Shown here piece by piece: positions 1-9,041 of a DNA stretch of 64,000 nucleotides. Origin of the DNA: Fodinibius sp964490705. GTDB lineage: Bacteria > Bacteroidota > Rhodothermia > Balneolales > Balneolaceae. The DNA lies in contig CAZBCG010000010.1 in assembly GCA_964490705.1 (NCBI GenBank), positions 54,686-118,685 on the forward strand. Direction: 5' to 3'. The notes below the pieces were generated by a model that searched no databases, was not told the DNA's origin, and saw only the letters and a list, made by a program, of their open reading frames with translations. Every line of letters begins with the position of its first letter. The stretch's first letter is position 1. The position numbers and the translations under genes are program-made.

Positions 1-2
1 CG

Positions 3-260
3 AATGTCATTTTTATTGTGGATGAGGCTCAAAATCTGACGCCGCACGAAGTGAAGACGATCATCACGCGGGCCGGAGAAAACACCAAGATAATTTTCAC
101 CGGGGATATTTACCAGATCGATACGCCGTACCTCGATACCCAAAGTAACGGATTATCATTTTTGGTGGATCGCATGCACGACAACGATCTGTATGCGCAT
201 ATCAACCTCGAAAAAGGAGAGCGCTCCAAGCTGGCGAACCTGGCCAGCGAATTATTGTGA
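3..260 (+). CDS. PhoH-like ATPase, C-terminal end (partial)
   Basis: Only the last 85 codons are present; the reading frame is open to the left edge of the window. The visible part begins with a hydrophobic strand followed by a Walker B-like DEAQN motif (FIVDEAQN), then a segment reading GDIYQID that is typical of the sensor region of PhoH-family P-loop ATPases (PF02562, often fused to a PIN domain in Bacteroidota). PhoH proteins are cytosolic RNA-associated ATPases of uncertain role. The N-terminal part and Walker A lie outside the window, so a PIN domain cannot be checked. Its TGA is followed at once by an array of short inverted repeats that fills the gap to the convergent flavoprotein gene. 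Confidence 0.85.
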   Translation, partial: NVIFIVDEAQNLTPHEVKTIITRAGENTKIIFTGDIYQIDTPYLDTQSNGLSFLVDRMHDNDLYAHINLEKGERSKLANLASELL

Positions 261-521
261 TAAAACACAGATCTTTCCTTAACGCCTGCTAGCCGAAGCC
301 TTTGGCGTAGGCTGGGTCGAGATGACGACCATAAACCCCTTCCGTTATTTCGAGTAAAACGAGAAATCTTTGTTTTTATAGTCGGAAATCGGCCGCGGAT
401 CAGCACAGATTAGTACGGATTTGATCTGTGAAAATCTGCGGCTAATTATACTGTCGCAAGCGTCTCGCTTGTGACAATGTTATTTTAGCATCTGTTGAAA
501 TCTGTGTAAATAAGTGGCTAA
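261..521. repeat. composite inverted-repeat array between phoH and the flavoprotein gene
   Basis: This gap has no gene but is densely structured. At 391-448 two arms face each other: a left arm reading GCCGCGGATCAGCACAGAT and a right arm whose reverse complement is GCCGCAGATTTTCACAGAT. A third copy lies at 489-521 on the minus strand (GCCACTTATTTACACAGAT in reverse complement), and a CACAGATC copy sits at the left end around 265. Between them are two more hairpins: an imperfect one at 291-313 and a good one at 452-476 (TGTCGCAAGCG, loop TCT, CGCTTGTGACA). The array starts at the phoH stop and its right end overlaps the flavoprotein TAG stop. The same units flank the GxxExxY gene at 31.7 kb. 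Confidence 0.8.
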
Positions 522-1744
522 CCAATGTTTTGAGCTGCAATCCATCCCGTAGTCCACGCCGATTGAAAATTATAGCCTCCCGTAATGCCGTCAATATTCA
601 GCACTTCGCCGGCAAAATATAAATTGGGACATTTCTTGCTCTCCATCGTGCCCATATTGATTTCATCCAGTGGAATGCCGCCGCTGGTTACAAACTCATC
701 CTTGTAGGTCGTTTTGCCCTGGATCTCATAAGTCGCAGCGGTAAGTGTCTGCGTAAGCTCGTGGATCTGCTTGTTCGACAATTCCGCCCAGCGTTTCTCC
801 GGGGATATATTTGCCAGTTCTAAAAATCGCTTCCACAGCCGGTTTGGGATGGCAAACTGATCTTGCTTGTCGGCTTGCTTTCGGGCATTGTTATCCCGAA
901 GACGATTGAGTATTTCGCGGACCTCGTGTTCTTTCTTCGGATGCAGCCAGTTGACCTTGATCGTAAATCGGTACTCTTCGTCATAAAGATAGGGCGCCGC
1001 CCAAGATGAGGTCTTGAGTACAGCCGGCCCGCTCAATCCCCAGTGCGTAATCAAAATGGGACCAGTATGCTGGTAAGATGTACCTTTGATTTCGACGGAT
1101 CCCTGTTCGACAGAAATACCGGCCAGGTCCTCGAAAATTTTATCCCGAAAGTTGAAGGTAAATAGGGAGGGAACGGGTTCAACAATAGAATGACCGAGAT
1201 CAGCCAGCCAATCATATGTTTTACGTCGATTCGATCCGCCCGTGGCAATGACAACGGCATCAAATATTTGGGATGATTCATTGCGCACATCAAGGCGATA
1301 GGAATGTTGGTCTGCTGTTTCTATAGCATCAACTTTAGTTTTTGTCTTGATGCTTACACCGTGTTTGTTGGCTTCCCTTTTCAGGCAGTTGATGATGGTT
1401 GCGGAGTCATCGGTGGTGGGAAACATGCGTCCGTCGCTCTCGGTTTTGAGGTCGATTCCCCGATCTTCAAACCACGTGACGGTATCCTCCGCCTGAAACT
1501 GTTCGAATGCCCAGCGCAGCTCTTTGGACCCGCGCGGATAAGCGTTGGCAAGGATCTCGGGATCAAAGCAGTGGTGGGTAACATTACAGCGTCCACCGCC
1601 CGAAATACGGACTTTCGACATTACTTCGCGACTCTTTTCGAAAATGGTGACGTCCAGATCGGGATTGCGTCGTGCCGTATTGATCCCGGCAAAAAATCCC
1701 GCTGCACCGCCGCCGATAACTGCAATGTTTTTCGTTTTTGCCAT
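518..1744 (-). CDS. NAD(P)/FAD-dependent oxidoreductase, BaiN/HI0933 family
   Basis: A 408-residue flavoprotein. The N-terminus carries the dinucleotide-binding glycine motif (VIGGGAAGFFAG, residues 9-20), followed by a GGGRCNVT stretch characteristic of the HI0933/YhiN/BaiN family. An ATGGSN segment lies mid-protein. The C-terminus has GEVLNIDGITGGYNFQSA, the second FAD-contacting motif. Members are soluble FAD enzymes; BaiN from gut clostridia reduces bile-acid intermediates, but most homologues have no proven substrate, so no reaction is assigned. It starts 5 bases after murI and is probably co-transcribed with it. Its TAG stop lies in the inverted-repeat array at 489-521. Confidence 0.88.
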   Translation of the reverse strand: MAKTKNIAVIGGGAAGFFAGINTARRNPDLDVTIFEKSREVMSKVRISGGGRCNVTHHCFDPEILANAYPRGSKELRWAFEQFQAEDTVTWFEDRGIDLKTESDGRMFPTTDDSATIINCLKREANKHGVSIKTKTKVDAIETADQHSYRLDVRNESSQIFDAVVIATGGSNRRKTYDWLADLGHSIVEPVPSLFTFNFRDKIFEDLAGISVEQGSVEIKGTSYQHTGPILITHWGLSGPAVLKTSSWAAPYLYDEEYRFTIKVNWLHPKKEHEVREILNRLRDNNARKQADKQDQFAIPNRLWKRFLELANISPEKRWAELSNKQIHELTQTLTAATYEIQGKTTYKDEFVTSGGIPLDEINMGTMESKKCPNLYFAGEVLNIDGITGGYNFQSAWTTGWIAAQNIG

Positions 1745-1749
1745 AGCAA

Positions 1750-2571
1750 TTACAGCTGAATAAACTCCGAACTTATTGCATCACCCCAGAAGAAATTTGC
1801 ATGAGCATCAAAATCCTCAGTAGAATCCGTGGTAAGGAATCGACGGTTCCCGCCCATAGAGCATTTTTCGGCCATCTCGGGATGCCGATCCAAATAATCA
1901 GCCAGACTTTTCGCAACAATTTTGCCCTGGCTCAAAACCGTGATATCATCTCCAACGAACTGCTGTATTTTGTCCATCAGAAGCGGATAGTGCGTGCAGG
2001 CAAGCAACAGCGTGTCTATTTTATTGGATTTCGAAAGAATACCTTCGATATGCTGTTTGACAAAATAGTCGGCGCCGGCACTGTCGTATTCCCGATTTTC
2101 AACCAGCGGCACCCACATTGGGCAAGCTTCCTGATAAACCTCCAGTTCTGGAAACTGATGCTCAATCTCCATCACATAGGAGTTCGAATTGACTGTGCCG
2201 CTGGTCCCGAGAACGCCCACATGACCGGTTTTGGAAAAGTCACCGATCACTTCTGCCGTGGGACGAATCACGCCCAGCACTCTGCGATCGGGATCAATTT
2301 GGGGCAGATTTTTTTGTTGAATAGTTCGGAGGGCCTTGGCCGAAGCCGTGTTGCAGGCCAGAATAACTAAGTGACAATTTTGGGAGAACAGATACTTCAC
2401 GCATTCCAGCGTGTAATGGTAAATCGTGTCAAATGAGCGGGTGCCATATGGCGATCGGGCGTTGTCGCCGAGGTAGAGATAGTCGTATTCCGGCAGTTCT
2501 TCGACAATATCCTTCATGACGGTTAAACCGCCATAACCAGAGTCAAAAATACCGATAGGAGCTGTACTCAT
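1750..2571 (-). CDS. murI: glutamate racemase
   Basis: Cytosolic enzyme converting L-glutamate to D-glutamate for peptidoglycan. The 273 residues match the usual family length. The N-terminal IGIFDSGYGGLTV motif supplies the Asp-Ser pair; the two catalytic cysteines appear in ILACNTASA and LLLACTHYPLL. The ATG start at 2571 leads directly into MSTAPIGIFDSG, so the start is well supported. It is followed by the BaiN-type flavoprotein after 5 bases and preceded by an 88-base gap after the giant lamin-tail gene. No regulatory site was recognised in that gap, which holds degenerate AATTCTTAATTC-like repeats. Confidence 0.95.
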   Translation of the reverse strand: MSTAPIGIFDSGYGGLTVMKDIVEELPEYDYLYLGDNARSPYGTRSFDTIYHYTLECVKYLFSQNCHLVILACNTASAKALRTIQQKNLPQIDPDRRVLGVIRPTAEVIGDFSKTGHVGVLGTSGTVNSNSYVMEIEHQFPELEVYQEACPMWVPLVENREYDSAGADYFVKQHIEGILSKSNKIDTLLLACTHYPLLMDKIQQFVGDDITVLSQGKIVAKSLADYLDRHPEMAEKCSMGGNRRFLTTDSTEDFDAHANFFWGDAISSEFIQL

Positions 2572-2659
2572 TCGAGAATCAGGAATTGATAATTATAAGA
2601 TTGAAAAGAAGGCTAAAGTAAGAAAAATAATCCAATTCTTAATTCGCAACTCAGAACTC

Positions 2660-5600
2660 TTACTTTAACGGACGTGCCAGTACAACGGTTTTTTTGAAGG
2701 CTTTATCACTGCCGGAGGCACTGTCGTAGGCTTCGAATACGACAATATAAATGCCGATTCGATTTCGTCCGCCGTCGCCTTTGCGTCCATTCCAGATGAG
2801 CTGACTTTCAAAACCGGCCTGTTTGCCGTCGGCCAGCTCGCGCACCATGCGTCCGTACCGATCATAGATATGGACTTTAATCAGGTAGTCTTGGTGGTCG
2901 AGCTTGTAATTGATAAACAGGTTATCATTGTTACCATTGCCATCGGGCGTAAAGGGATTGGGCGTAAAACTGATGCCCGTTTCGTCTGGAGCCTGACTTT
3001 CTCCCTGATAAATGGAATTCTCCTGATTGGGTGTTCCACCTTTCGAATTTACACTGGACCCCCAGTTGGAATCGTCATTGCTGGGACCGCTTGGGGTAAT
3101 ACGTTCGAGGGATACGCCTCGCGTATCAATCAGATTGGGATTTTGCCAGGTTTCATCATAAAAGACGGAATCAATATTGGCACCAGTGCTGTCAGAAATA
3201 AAGATGCCATCGCCCGAAGAGGCCAGGCTCAGGGTAGTGCGATCTATCCGCATGATGGATTGCAGGTTGGATGATTCGAGATCGAAAAAGTTGGCTACCA
3301 TGCTTTCTGCAAAAGTGGTTGCCTCGTCGGCATAGACGAGCACTTTACCCTGCGCTGGCACCCATTTTGCCGTACTGGATACCGGCTGCAGTTCACGGAC
3401 ATCTCCATCTTCATCGGGTGCGTCGTGCAGCACAAGTCCCTCCAGCGAAATGGCGTAATCACGGGTATTGCGGAGCTCGATATATTCGCTCTGATCCGGT
3501 TGGTTGTCGTCGGGCTCGTCAAGCGGATTGTACATGATTTCGTTAATGACAAGATCTTTTTCGGATGCATTCATTGGCTGTGCAACCGCCACTTCGGATT
3601 GCTGGGCGGTATTGCCTTTTATATCCGTCAGGTTTTGAACGACGATGGAGGTTCCATTGGCCACGGTTTTCTTGGTTCGACTTTGAGGGGAATCCAGGAT
3701 AATGACATTACCGTTGGTGGAATCAAAAGAGACAACATTCAGTGGCTGATCGCTAAGCAAAAATTGCAGATCGTCGGTCAGTTCGATAAACTCATTGAAC
3801 TGTACTTCGTAGTTACCATCAGAACGCACCTTGGAAAAAATAACTTCGGGCGGGCTGGTATCAGGGCTGAACGTAACGTTTTGTTGTCCTCCTGAACTGC
3901 CATTTTCACTGGTACTGGTCTCCCAGTTTGAAGCATCATTCGAAGCGGCCAGTGGGTCTTTTCGTTCAAGGGAGGTTCCTTCCTCATTGCCTCCCCAGCT
4001 TTGCGAATATCGCAGTGAATCTATGGTGACTCCATTTTGATTACGCAGATATACCGCATCCGGGGTATTGTTGTTAAGCGAAGGGAAGCCACTGATTGCA
4101 TAGCCGTTGCTGCCCACATTTGTAGCGAAAATATTGCTCCCCGTGAGTACAATATATCCCCCGGCCCGAAGCTTTTTGTTTTGGCTGATTGATGTTGTAC
4201 CAACGGCATCTCCAACGACCCAATTCGTAAGGTCAAAATTATTGGTGCTGGTATTATATAATTCGATAAAGTCAGCCTTTCCGCTTGAGCCGGGATTATA
4301 TAAAATTTCGTTAATTACAATATCGCCCCGTTGTGCTTCTTCGATCTGCAGGTATTCCACTTCCTTCGTTGTGGATTGGAGCGTGTTGCCAAATACATCC
4401 GAAATATTGGATACAGTGACATCATAGGTAGTGCCCGACTCCAGGTCTTGATTTAAGAACAGTTGTACACTGTCATCGTTGGCGGCAATTAACTGGATAT
4501 CTCGACTGGGGCTAATTTGGTAATTTTCTTGATCACTGGCTGAGGAGGATGTGACTCGTTCGGAGAATTCAAGCTGTAAACTTGATTGATCAATAGTGAA
4601 AAGCTCTTCGAAGGTGGGGGGCGTTTCATCCGGTTCAATCAGGTTGGTACTGCCTGGTGTTCCGAACCCGTTGGGAGAGTTTCCCCAATTTTCCTGAAAT
4701 GTACCTGAAACGGCCGTGGTACGCCGTTCGAGCGCTACTTCGTTGCCGCCCCAATCAGAGGTAAATCGCAGAGAATCGAGCTGTATGCCGTTATTGTCAT
4801 GTAGGACAATGTCATCGCCGCTGTTATTAAGGGCTGGAAAGTTAGGCATGCTCACCAGCGCAATATCGGGATAATCCGAAAGCAGGGTATTGTCGGGCGC
4901 GATAACGGCAAAACTGTCCGGCGGGACGACAAATTGGGAATTCGTAATAACGTTTTTGTTGCCTCTGTTGTCGCTGAGGGTCCATCCTTGCAGATCAAAT
5001 GATTCAGATGTGGGATTATAAATTTCGACATATTCGGTACTGCCGGAGATGGGATCAAAACTGAACTCGTTGACAAAAACATCGCCCGGACTCACCGGTG
5101 ATACTTCGTAATAGGTAAAAGAGGTATCTGTGGGAGCGATGGCATTGGCAAAGACATCGGTAATATTTTGTGTTGTCAACTCATAGGTTACCGCATTCTG
5201 GAGATTATCATCTAGTACGAGATGTACGTTTCGGTTGTCGGATAGCTGAGCATCTATTACGGCGGGGCTGCCCGAAAGCGTGTAATTTGTGGTATTTTCA
5301 GCGGTAGAGGCATCCAGCTGTTCCGAAAAGCGAAGCTCCAACTCAGTATTGCTAAGCACAGCAAAGTTAACCAATAATGGAGGATTGTTATCCGGTGGTA
5401 CCTGATTAGCACGGCCCGGGGTCCCAAAACCATTGGGTGATTCGCCCCAGTTTGGTTGATAAAATCCTGCCACATCAATACTGCGTCGTTCCAGGGCCAC
5501 TTCATCGGATCCCCAGTTTGAGGTATAAGCCAGCGAATCGAGAAGTGTGCCACTGTTGTTTTTAATGATGATTTGGTCGCCGCCATTATTGAGGGACGGA

Positions 5601-8323
5601 AATTCATTCATCACTACCAGGGAGATGTCTGGGTAATCAGATTCGAGGGTATTATCAGGGGCAATAACCGCAAAGCTGTCTGGCGGTACGATAAATTGGG
5701 AGGAGGTAATTACACCCTCATTTTGAGTGTTGTCACTGAGAGTCCACCCTTGCAGATCTAGTGATTTCGATGAGTGATTATAAATCTCAATATACTCCGA
5801 GCTATTCGATGGCGGGGCGGCCATAAACTCATTGATGGCCACATCTCCCGAATCGGAGGGAGATACCTCATAAAAAGTAAAGGAAGTGTCAGTCGGCGCG
5901 ATGGCATTGCCAAAAATGTCAGCCACATTTTCTATGGACAGCGTGTAAGAGGTGTTATTCTGGAGATTATTACCCGGCGTCAAGAATACGCTATCCGGAG
6001 AAGCAAAGGTGGCATCCGATATGGTGATGCCGCCGGAAAGCGTAAAATTACCGGTATTCTCTGCGCTGGCTTGGTCTAGCGATTCTGAAAAAGTAATCGT
6101 CAGCTGATTATTTTCAATAAACAGCGATTCTAGTTCGGGCGGGGTGGTATCCGTGGGAATCTCATTGGCAGAACCGGGTGTACCGAAGCCGTTGGGCGCA
6201 TCGCCCCAGTTGCTTTGATAAATGGCGGGCACGTCAACAGATCGGCGTTCTAATGCTACTTCGTCACTGCCCCAGTTCGAAGAATAGTTCAGTGAATCTA
6301 ACAGCGTGCCATTGCTATCTCGGATGGTTATGACATCGCCGCCGTTATTTAGCGAAGGGAAGTTGCCCATCGAAATGAGTGCGATAGTAGGATAGTCTGC
6401 TGCCAACGTGTTTTCAGGTGCGATTACTACAAAGCTATCGGGTGGTACGATGAACTGGGAATTGGCAATCATATCCTGATTCTGTATGGCATCGCTGAGC
6501 GTCCAGCCCTGCAGGTCGAGTGATTTCGAAGAGTGGTTGTAAATCTCAATATACTCCGAGCTGTTGGAGGGGGGAGCGGCCATAAATTCATTGATGGCAA
6601 CATCTCCTGAGTCCACGGGCGTGGGATTGTAATAGGTAAGCGAGGTATCGGTGCTGGTTACGGCGTTGCCAAAAATATCTTCAACATCCGAAATGCTAAT
6701 GGTGTATTCCTGGGCGTTTTGGAGGTTGGATCCTAATGATAGTTCTACGCTGTCGGCTTCGGTCTGGGCGGCCGAACTTATGCTGATGCTGGAAACACTG
6801 TAGTTAGTCTCGTCGTTTGCTGTGGATGATTCCAGCCGTTCATCAAATCCCAGCTTTACTGTTTGGCCGGATGCAATACGAAGACCCGAAAGCTGCGGAG
6901 GAGTATTATCTTGGGCAATTTCGTTGGGTAGTCCGGGTGTTCCTCCATTGGCATTGGGCGAATTGCCCCAGTTTTCTTGGTAAATACTGGGCGTCGAAGC
7001 CGAACGCCGTTCAAGCGCAACATCCGTGCCGCCCCAGCTAGAATTGTAGGTTAGCGAATCTGCAATGGTGCCATCATCTGTTATTAATTGTACGGCATCG
7101 GGTGTGCTATTATTAAGGGCAGGAAAGCCGGCCTCGTGATACGCCCGGTTCCCAAATACATTGAAGAGTTCGGTGGTATCGGCAGAAATCACCAAAAAAC
7201 TGTCGGGCTCGATGGGGATGGGATTCGCCCCCAACGCATTTGTGTTGTTATTATCACCAATTTGCCAGTTGGCCAGATTTAAATACTTGTTGCTGGTATT
7301 TCTAATTTCGATATACTCTTCACTCAGGGAAGTTGGAAAATCGTACGCAAATTCATTGATAATAATATCGCCATTGGCGTAGGAGTCAAAGAATTGAAAT
7401 TCGAAAGTGGTGTTGGGGTCGATCGTATTGCCGTCGGTATCATCAATGTCATTAACAGCTAGCGTATATTCACCTCCTGTAATGGGGGAATCGTAGCTAA
7501 GCTGCACAACATTATTTGAGGTACTTGTATTATTGGGATTACCTGCACCGGGACTGATAGAAAAATCGGAGTTTTGAACGCTGGAGGGATCAATATCAAG
7601 ATTGAAGGAAACATCGAACGTTTGGTTGTCAATGACGGCAACATTCTGAATATCTAATGGAGGGTTTACTTTTGTTACTTGTATATCATCATATTCAAAA
7701 AGATCATGGCGCGTACTGGAATAGTCGCTAAATAATCCGATATAACTGCTTTGGCTGTAGGTATTATCTGTGGTTGTACCTTGTGAGCTGTAGGTGCTTC
7801 CCCCGCTGGGATCAGCTAAAAGTTCCCAATTGCCATGGGTGTCTCTGGTTACTCGTATCCGTACCGTTACGGGATCAGAGTCAACCAGTCCATCTGTGCC
7901 ATCAATGATTTTTGTGCTCCCATTACCGTCTTGCCGATAGAGACTTACTTCATCTTCCGTATCACCAATTTGGATAAAATACCCATTGAGATCATTTTTC
8001 AAGCCGGGTGAATCTGAAATGATATAAAACCGCGCTAAGTTACTGCCCGAAGGATTGAACCCGAGTTGTATGAGTGCTTCCCATTCGCCGTATGCCGCCG
8101 TTGATGGCGTAGTAATTACGGCTTCGTCGGTAACTTCGGGAGCATCAAGCTGCAGGCGGTTTGATGCATTAACAATATGTTTGGATTCGGGATCGGTCCA
8201 GGTGGGATTATTGGTAAAATCACCATCACTGAAATCCTCATCAATGATAACCGTCTGCGCTAATACATCTGAAGAAATGAAAGCGGTGAGGAAGAAAAAA
8301 AGCGCCGTAATTTTATATCGCAT
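2660..8323 (-). CDS. giant secreted protein with six lamin-tail/Ig modules and FlgD/T9SS-like C-terminus
   Basis: From the chosen ATG at 8323 the product is about 1887 residues. It starts with a clear signal peptide (MRYKITALFFFLTAF, then Ala-Gln cleavage). The frame is open further upstream, but the extra 36 codons cross a terminator-like hairpin and would bury the signal peptide. A concanavalin-like N-terminal region is followed by six tandem modules of roughly 255 codons, each with a lamin-tail domain (signature INEF...EYIEIYN...GWTLSD) and a SbsA/Big_5-type Ig domain (TPP...FSE...NYT). The C-terminus carries FTPNPFTPDGNGNND and IYDRYGRMVREL, resembling FlgD-Ig or type IX secretion sorting domains. 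It is probably a cell-surface or secreted adhesin-like protein; its ligand is unknown. Confidence 0.85.
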   Translation of the reverse strand: MRYKITALFFFLTAFISSDVLAQTVIIDEDFSDGDFTNNPTWTDPESKHIVNASNRLQLDAPEVTDEAVITTPSTAAYGEWEALIQLGFNPSGSNLARFYIISDSPGLKNDLNGYFIQIGDTEDEVSLYRQDGNGSTKIIDGTDGLVDSDPVTVRIRVTRDTHGNWELLADPSGGSTYSSQGTTTDNTYSQSSYIGLFSDYSSTRHDLFEYDDIQVTKVNPPLDIQNVAVIDNQTFDVSFNLDIDPSSVQNSDFSISPGAGNPNNTSTSNNVVQLSYDSPITGGEYTLAVNDIDDTDGNTIDPNTTFEFQFFDSYANGDIIINEFAYDFPTSLSEEYIEIRNTSNKYLNLANWQIGDNNNTNALGANPIPIEPDSFLVISADTTELFNVFGNRAYHEAGFPALNNSTPDAVQLITDDGTIADSLTYNSSWGGTDVALERRSASTPSIYQENWGNSPNANGGTPGLPNEIAQDNTPPQLSGLRIASGQTVKLGFDERLESSTANDETNYSVSSISISSAAQTEADSVELSLGSNLQNAQEYTISISDVEDIFGNAVTSTDTSLTYYNPTPVDSGDVAINEFMAAPPSNSSEYIEIYNHSSKSLDLQGWTLSDAIQNQDMIANSQFIVPPDSFVVIAPENTLAADYPTIALISMGNFPSLNNGGDVITIRDSNGTLLDSLNYSSNWGSDEVALERRSVDVPAIYQSNWGDAPNGFGTPGSANEIPTDTTPPELESLFIENNQLTITFSESLDQASAENTGNFTLSGGITISDATFASPDSVFLTPGNNLQNNTSYTLSIENVADIFGNAIAPTDTSFTFYEVSPSDSGDVAINEFMAAPPSNSSEYIEIYNHSSKSLDLQGWTLSDNTQNEGVITSSQFIVPPDSFAVIAPDNTLESDYPDISLVVMNEFPSLNNGGDQIIIKNNSGTLLDSLAYTSNWGSDEVALERRSIDVAGFYQPNWGESPNGFGTPGRANQVPPDNNPPLLVNFAVLSNTELELRFSEQLDASTAENTTNYTLSGSPAVIDAQLSDNRNVHLVLDDNLQNAVTYELTTQNITDVFANAIAPTDTSFTYYEVSPVSPGDVFVNEFSFDPISGSTEYVEIYNPTSESFDLQGWTLSDNRGNKNVITNSQFVVPPDSFAVIAPDNTLLSDYPDIALVSMPNFPALNNSGDDIVLHDNNGIQLDSLRFTSDWGGNEVALERRTTAVSGTFQENWGNSPNGFGTPGSTNLIEPDETPPTFEELFTIDQSSLQLEFSERVTSSSASDQENYQISPSRDIQLIAANDDSVQLFLNQDLESGTTYDVTVSNISDVFGNTLQSTTKEVEYLQIEEAQRGDIVINEILYNPGSSGKADFIELYNTSTNNFDLTNWVVGDAVGTTSISQNKKLRAGGYIVLTGSNIFATNVGSNGYAISGFPSLNNNTPDAVYLRNQNGVTIDSLRYSQSWGGNEEGTSLERKDPLAASNDASNWETSTSENGSSGGQQNVTFSPDTSPPEVIFSKVRSDGNYEVQFNEFIELTDDLQFLLSDQPLNVVSFDSTNGNVIILDSPQSRTKKTVANGTSIVVQNLTDIKGNTAQQSEVAVAQPMNASEKDLVINEIMYNPLDEPDDNQPDQSEYIELRNTRDYAISLEGLVLHDAPDEDGDVRELQPVSSTAKWVPAQGKVLVYADEATTFAESMVANFFDLESSNLQSIMRIDRTTLSLASSGDGIFISDSTGANIDSVFYDETWQNPNLIDTRGVSLERITPSGPSNDDSNWGSSVNSKGGTPNQENSIYQGESQAPDETGISFTPNPFTPDGNGNNDNLFINYKLDHQDYLIKVHIYDRYGRMVRELADGKQAGFESQLIWNGRKGDGGRNRIGIYIVVFEAYDSASGSDKAFKKTVVLARPLK
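3520..7372 (-). repeat. tandem lamin-tail coding modules, six copies, about 760-bp period
   Basis: The INEF/INEI signature of the lamin-tail domain recurs on the minus strand beginning near 7372, 6606, 5848, 5085, 4327 and 3559. The spacing is therefore about 760 bp. Copies two and three are nearly identical at protein level (both read GDVAINEFMAAPPSNSSEY) and remain similar as DNA; copies one, five and six are more diverged. This suggests recent duplication in the middle of the array. Confidence 0.85.
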
Positions 8324-8398
8324 GTTGGTTTGTCCCGGGAAAAATTTTGATATAAGAATAATGGAGAAGGGCATGAATGGCAAGAAAAGAGAGGATAA

Positions 8399-8432
8399 AA
8401 AAAGAGGTGAAACTGCTCTCAACAGTTTCACC
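8399..8432 (-). terminator. terminator-like hairpin in the leader of the lamin-tail gene
   Basis: On the minus strand a 10-bp perfect stem (GGTGAAACTG / CAGTTTCACC, 7-nt loop, 8406-8432) is followed by CTCTTTTTTT. It lies 75-110 bases upstream of the chosen start of the giant gene. It either stops antisense read-through coming from asd or works as a leader attenuator. Confidence 0.65.
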
Positions 8433-8587
8433 CCGGAAGGACATTTGATATTGCTCTCTATTTCAACGGCTTTACGCTTTCTAAGCGCTTGTGTAAGTAA
8501 GACCGTTGAAAAGACAAATCCTTACAAATTTTTTTGAATTTTTTTATATAATCTGTTTCAACTGTCAAAACCCTCAAAAAGAAACCT

Positions 8588-8992
8588 ATGAATTACTCCA
8601 GTAGCCAGTCGATCCCTTTCGAATCGGTGGATTATAATCACGGCCTGCAGATGGCCAAAGGGATTTTGAAACTCAATCGCGATGGGATTGAACTCGAATT
8701 TCAGGTGCAAGACAGTTTTGTAGGAGTAATCAAGTCGGATGTGAAAACCCTGCACCTGTCGTATGATGAACTGGAGTCCATTGAGTACAAGAAAGGCTGG
8801 TTTAGCGCAAAGATAATATTAAAGACCTCTTCGATGCGACCGTTGAGTGAGTTGCCTGGTAACGAGCAGGGAGAATGCACGCTCAAGGTAAAACGGAAGC
8901 ACCGGGATGAAGCCCAGAACACCATCGCCCAGGCCCGGCTTGCTCTTTCAGAGCACAAACTGGATCAGCTGGATGATAGAAAGACAGACTAA
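8588..8992 (+). CDS. hypothetical cytosolic protein, PH-like fold suspected
   Basis: A 134-residue protein with no signal peptide and no membrane segment. The pattern of beta strands in residues 20-100 (ILKLNRDGIELEFQVQD, then a SYDELESIEYKKGW turn and AKIILKTSS) is reminiscent of PH-like domains in small bacterial proteins, followed by a charged helical tail. No catalytic motif is visible and I do not recognise a named family. It is monocistronic, divergent from the lamin-tail gene and convergent with asd. The upstream 8433-8587 stretch is AT-rich and presumably holds both promoters, but no clear promoter consensus could be chosen. Confidence 0.65.
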   Translation: MNYSSSQSIPFESVDYNHGLQMAKGILKLNRDGIELEFQVQDSFVGVIKSDVKTLHLSYDELESIEYKKGWFSAKIILKTSSMRPLSELPGNEQGECTLKVKRKHRDEAQNTIAQARLALSEHKLDQLDDRKTD

Positions 8993-9013
8993 AAGAAAAA
9001 CTCTGTCAGAGTT
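8993..9013 (-). terminator. intrinsic terminator of asd
   Basis: Read on the minus strand, AACTCTGACAGAGTT forms a compact stem and is followed by TTTCTTTT. It lies 29 bases beyond the asd stop and just after the stop of the convergent plus-strand gene. Confidence 0.6.
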
Positions 9014-9041
9014 GAAAGCTTAAATAAGTGCCCAAGGGCAA

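Noticed and set aside
8324..8431. Upstream extension of the giant lamin-tail frame by 36 codons
   Set aside because: It begins at a non-ATG codon within a terminator-like hairpin and would place the signal peptide internally.
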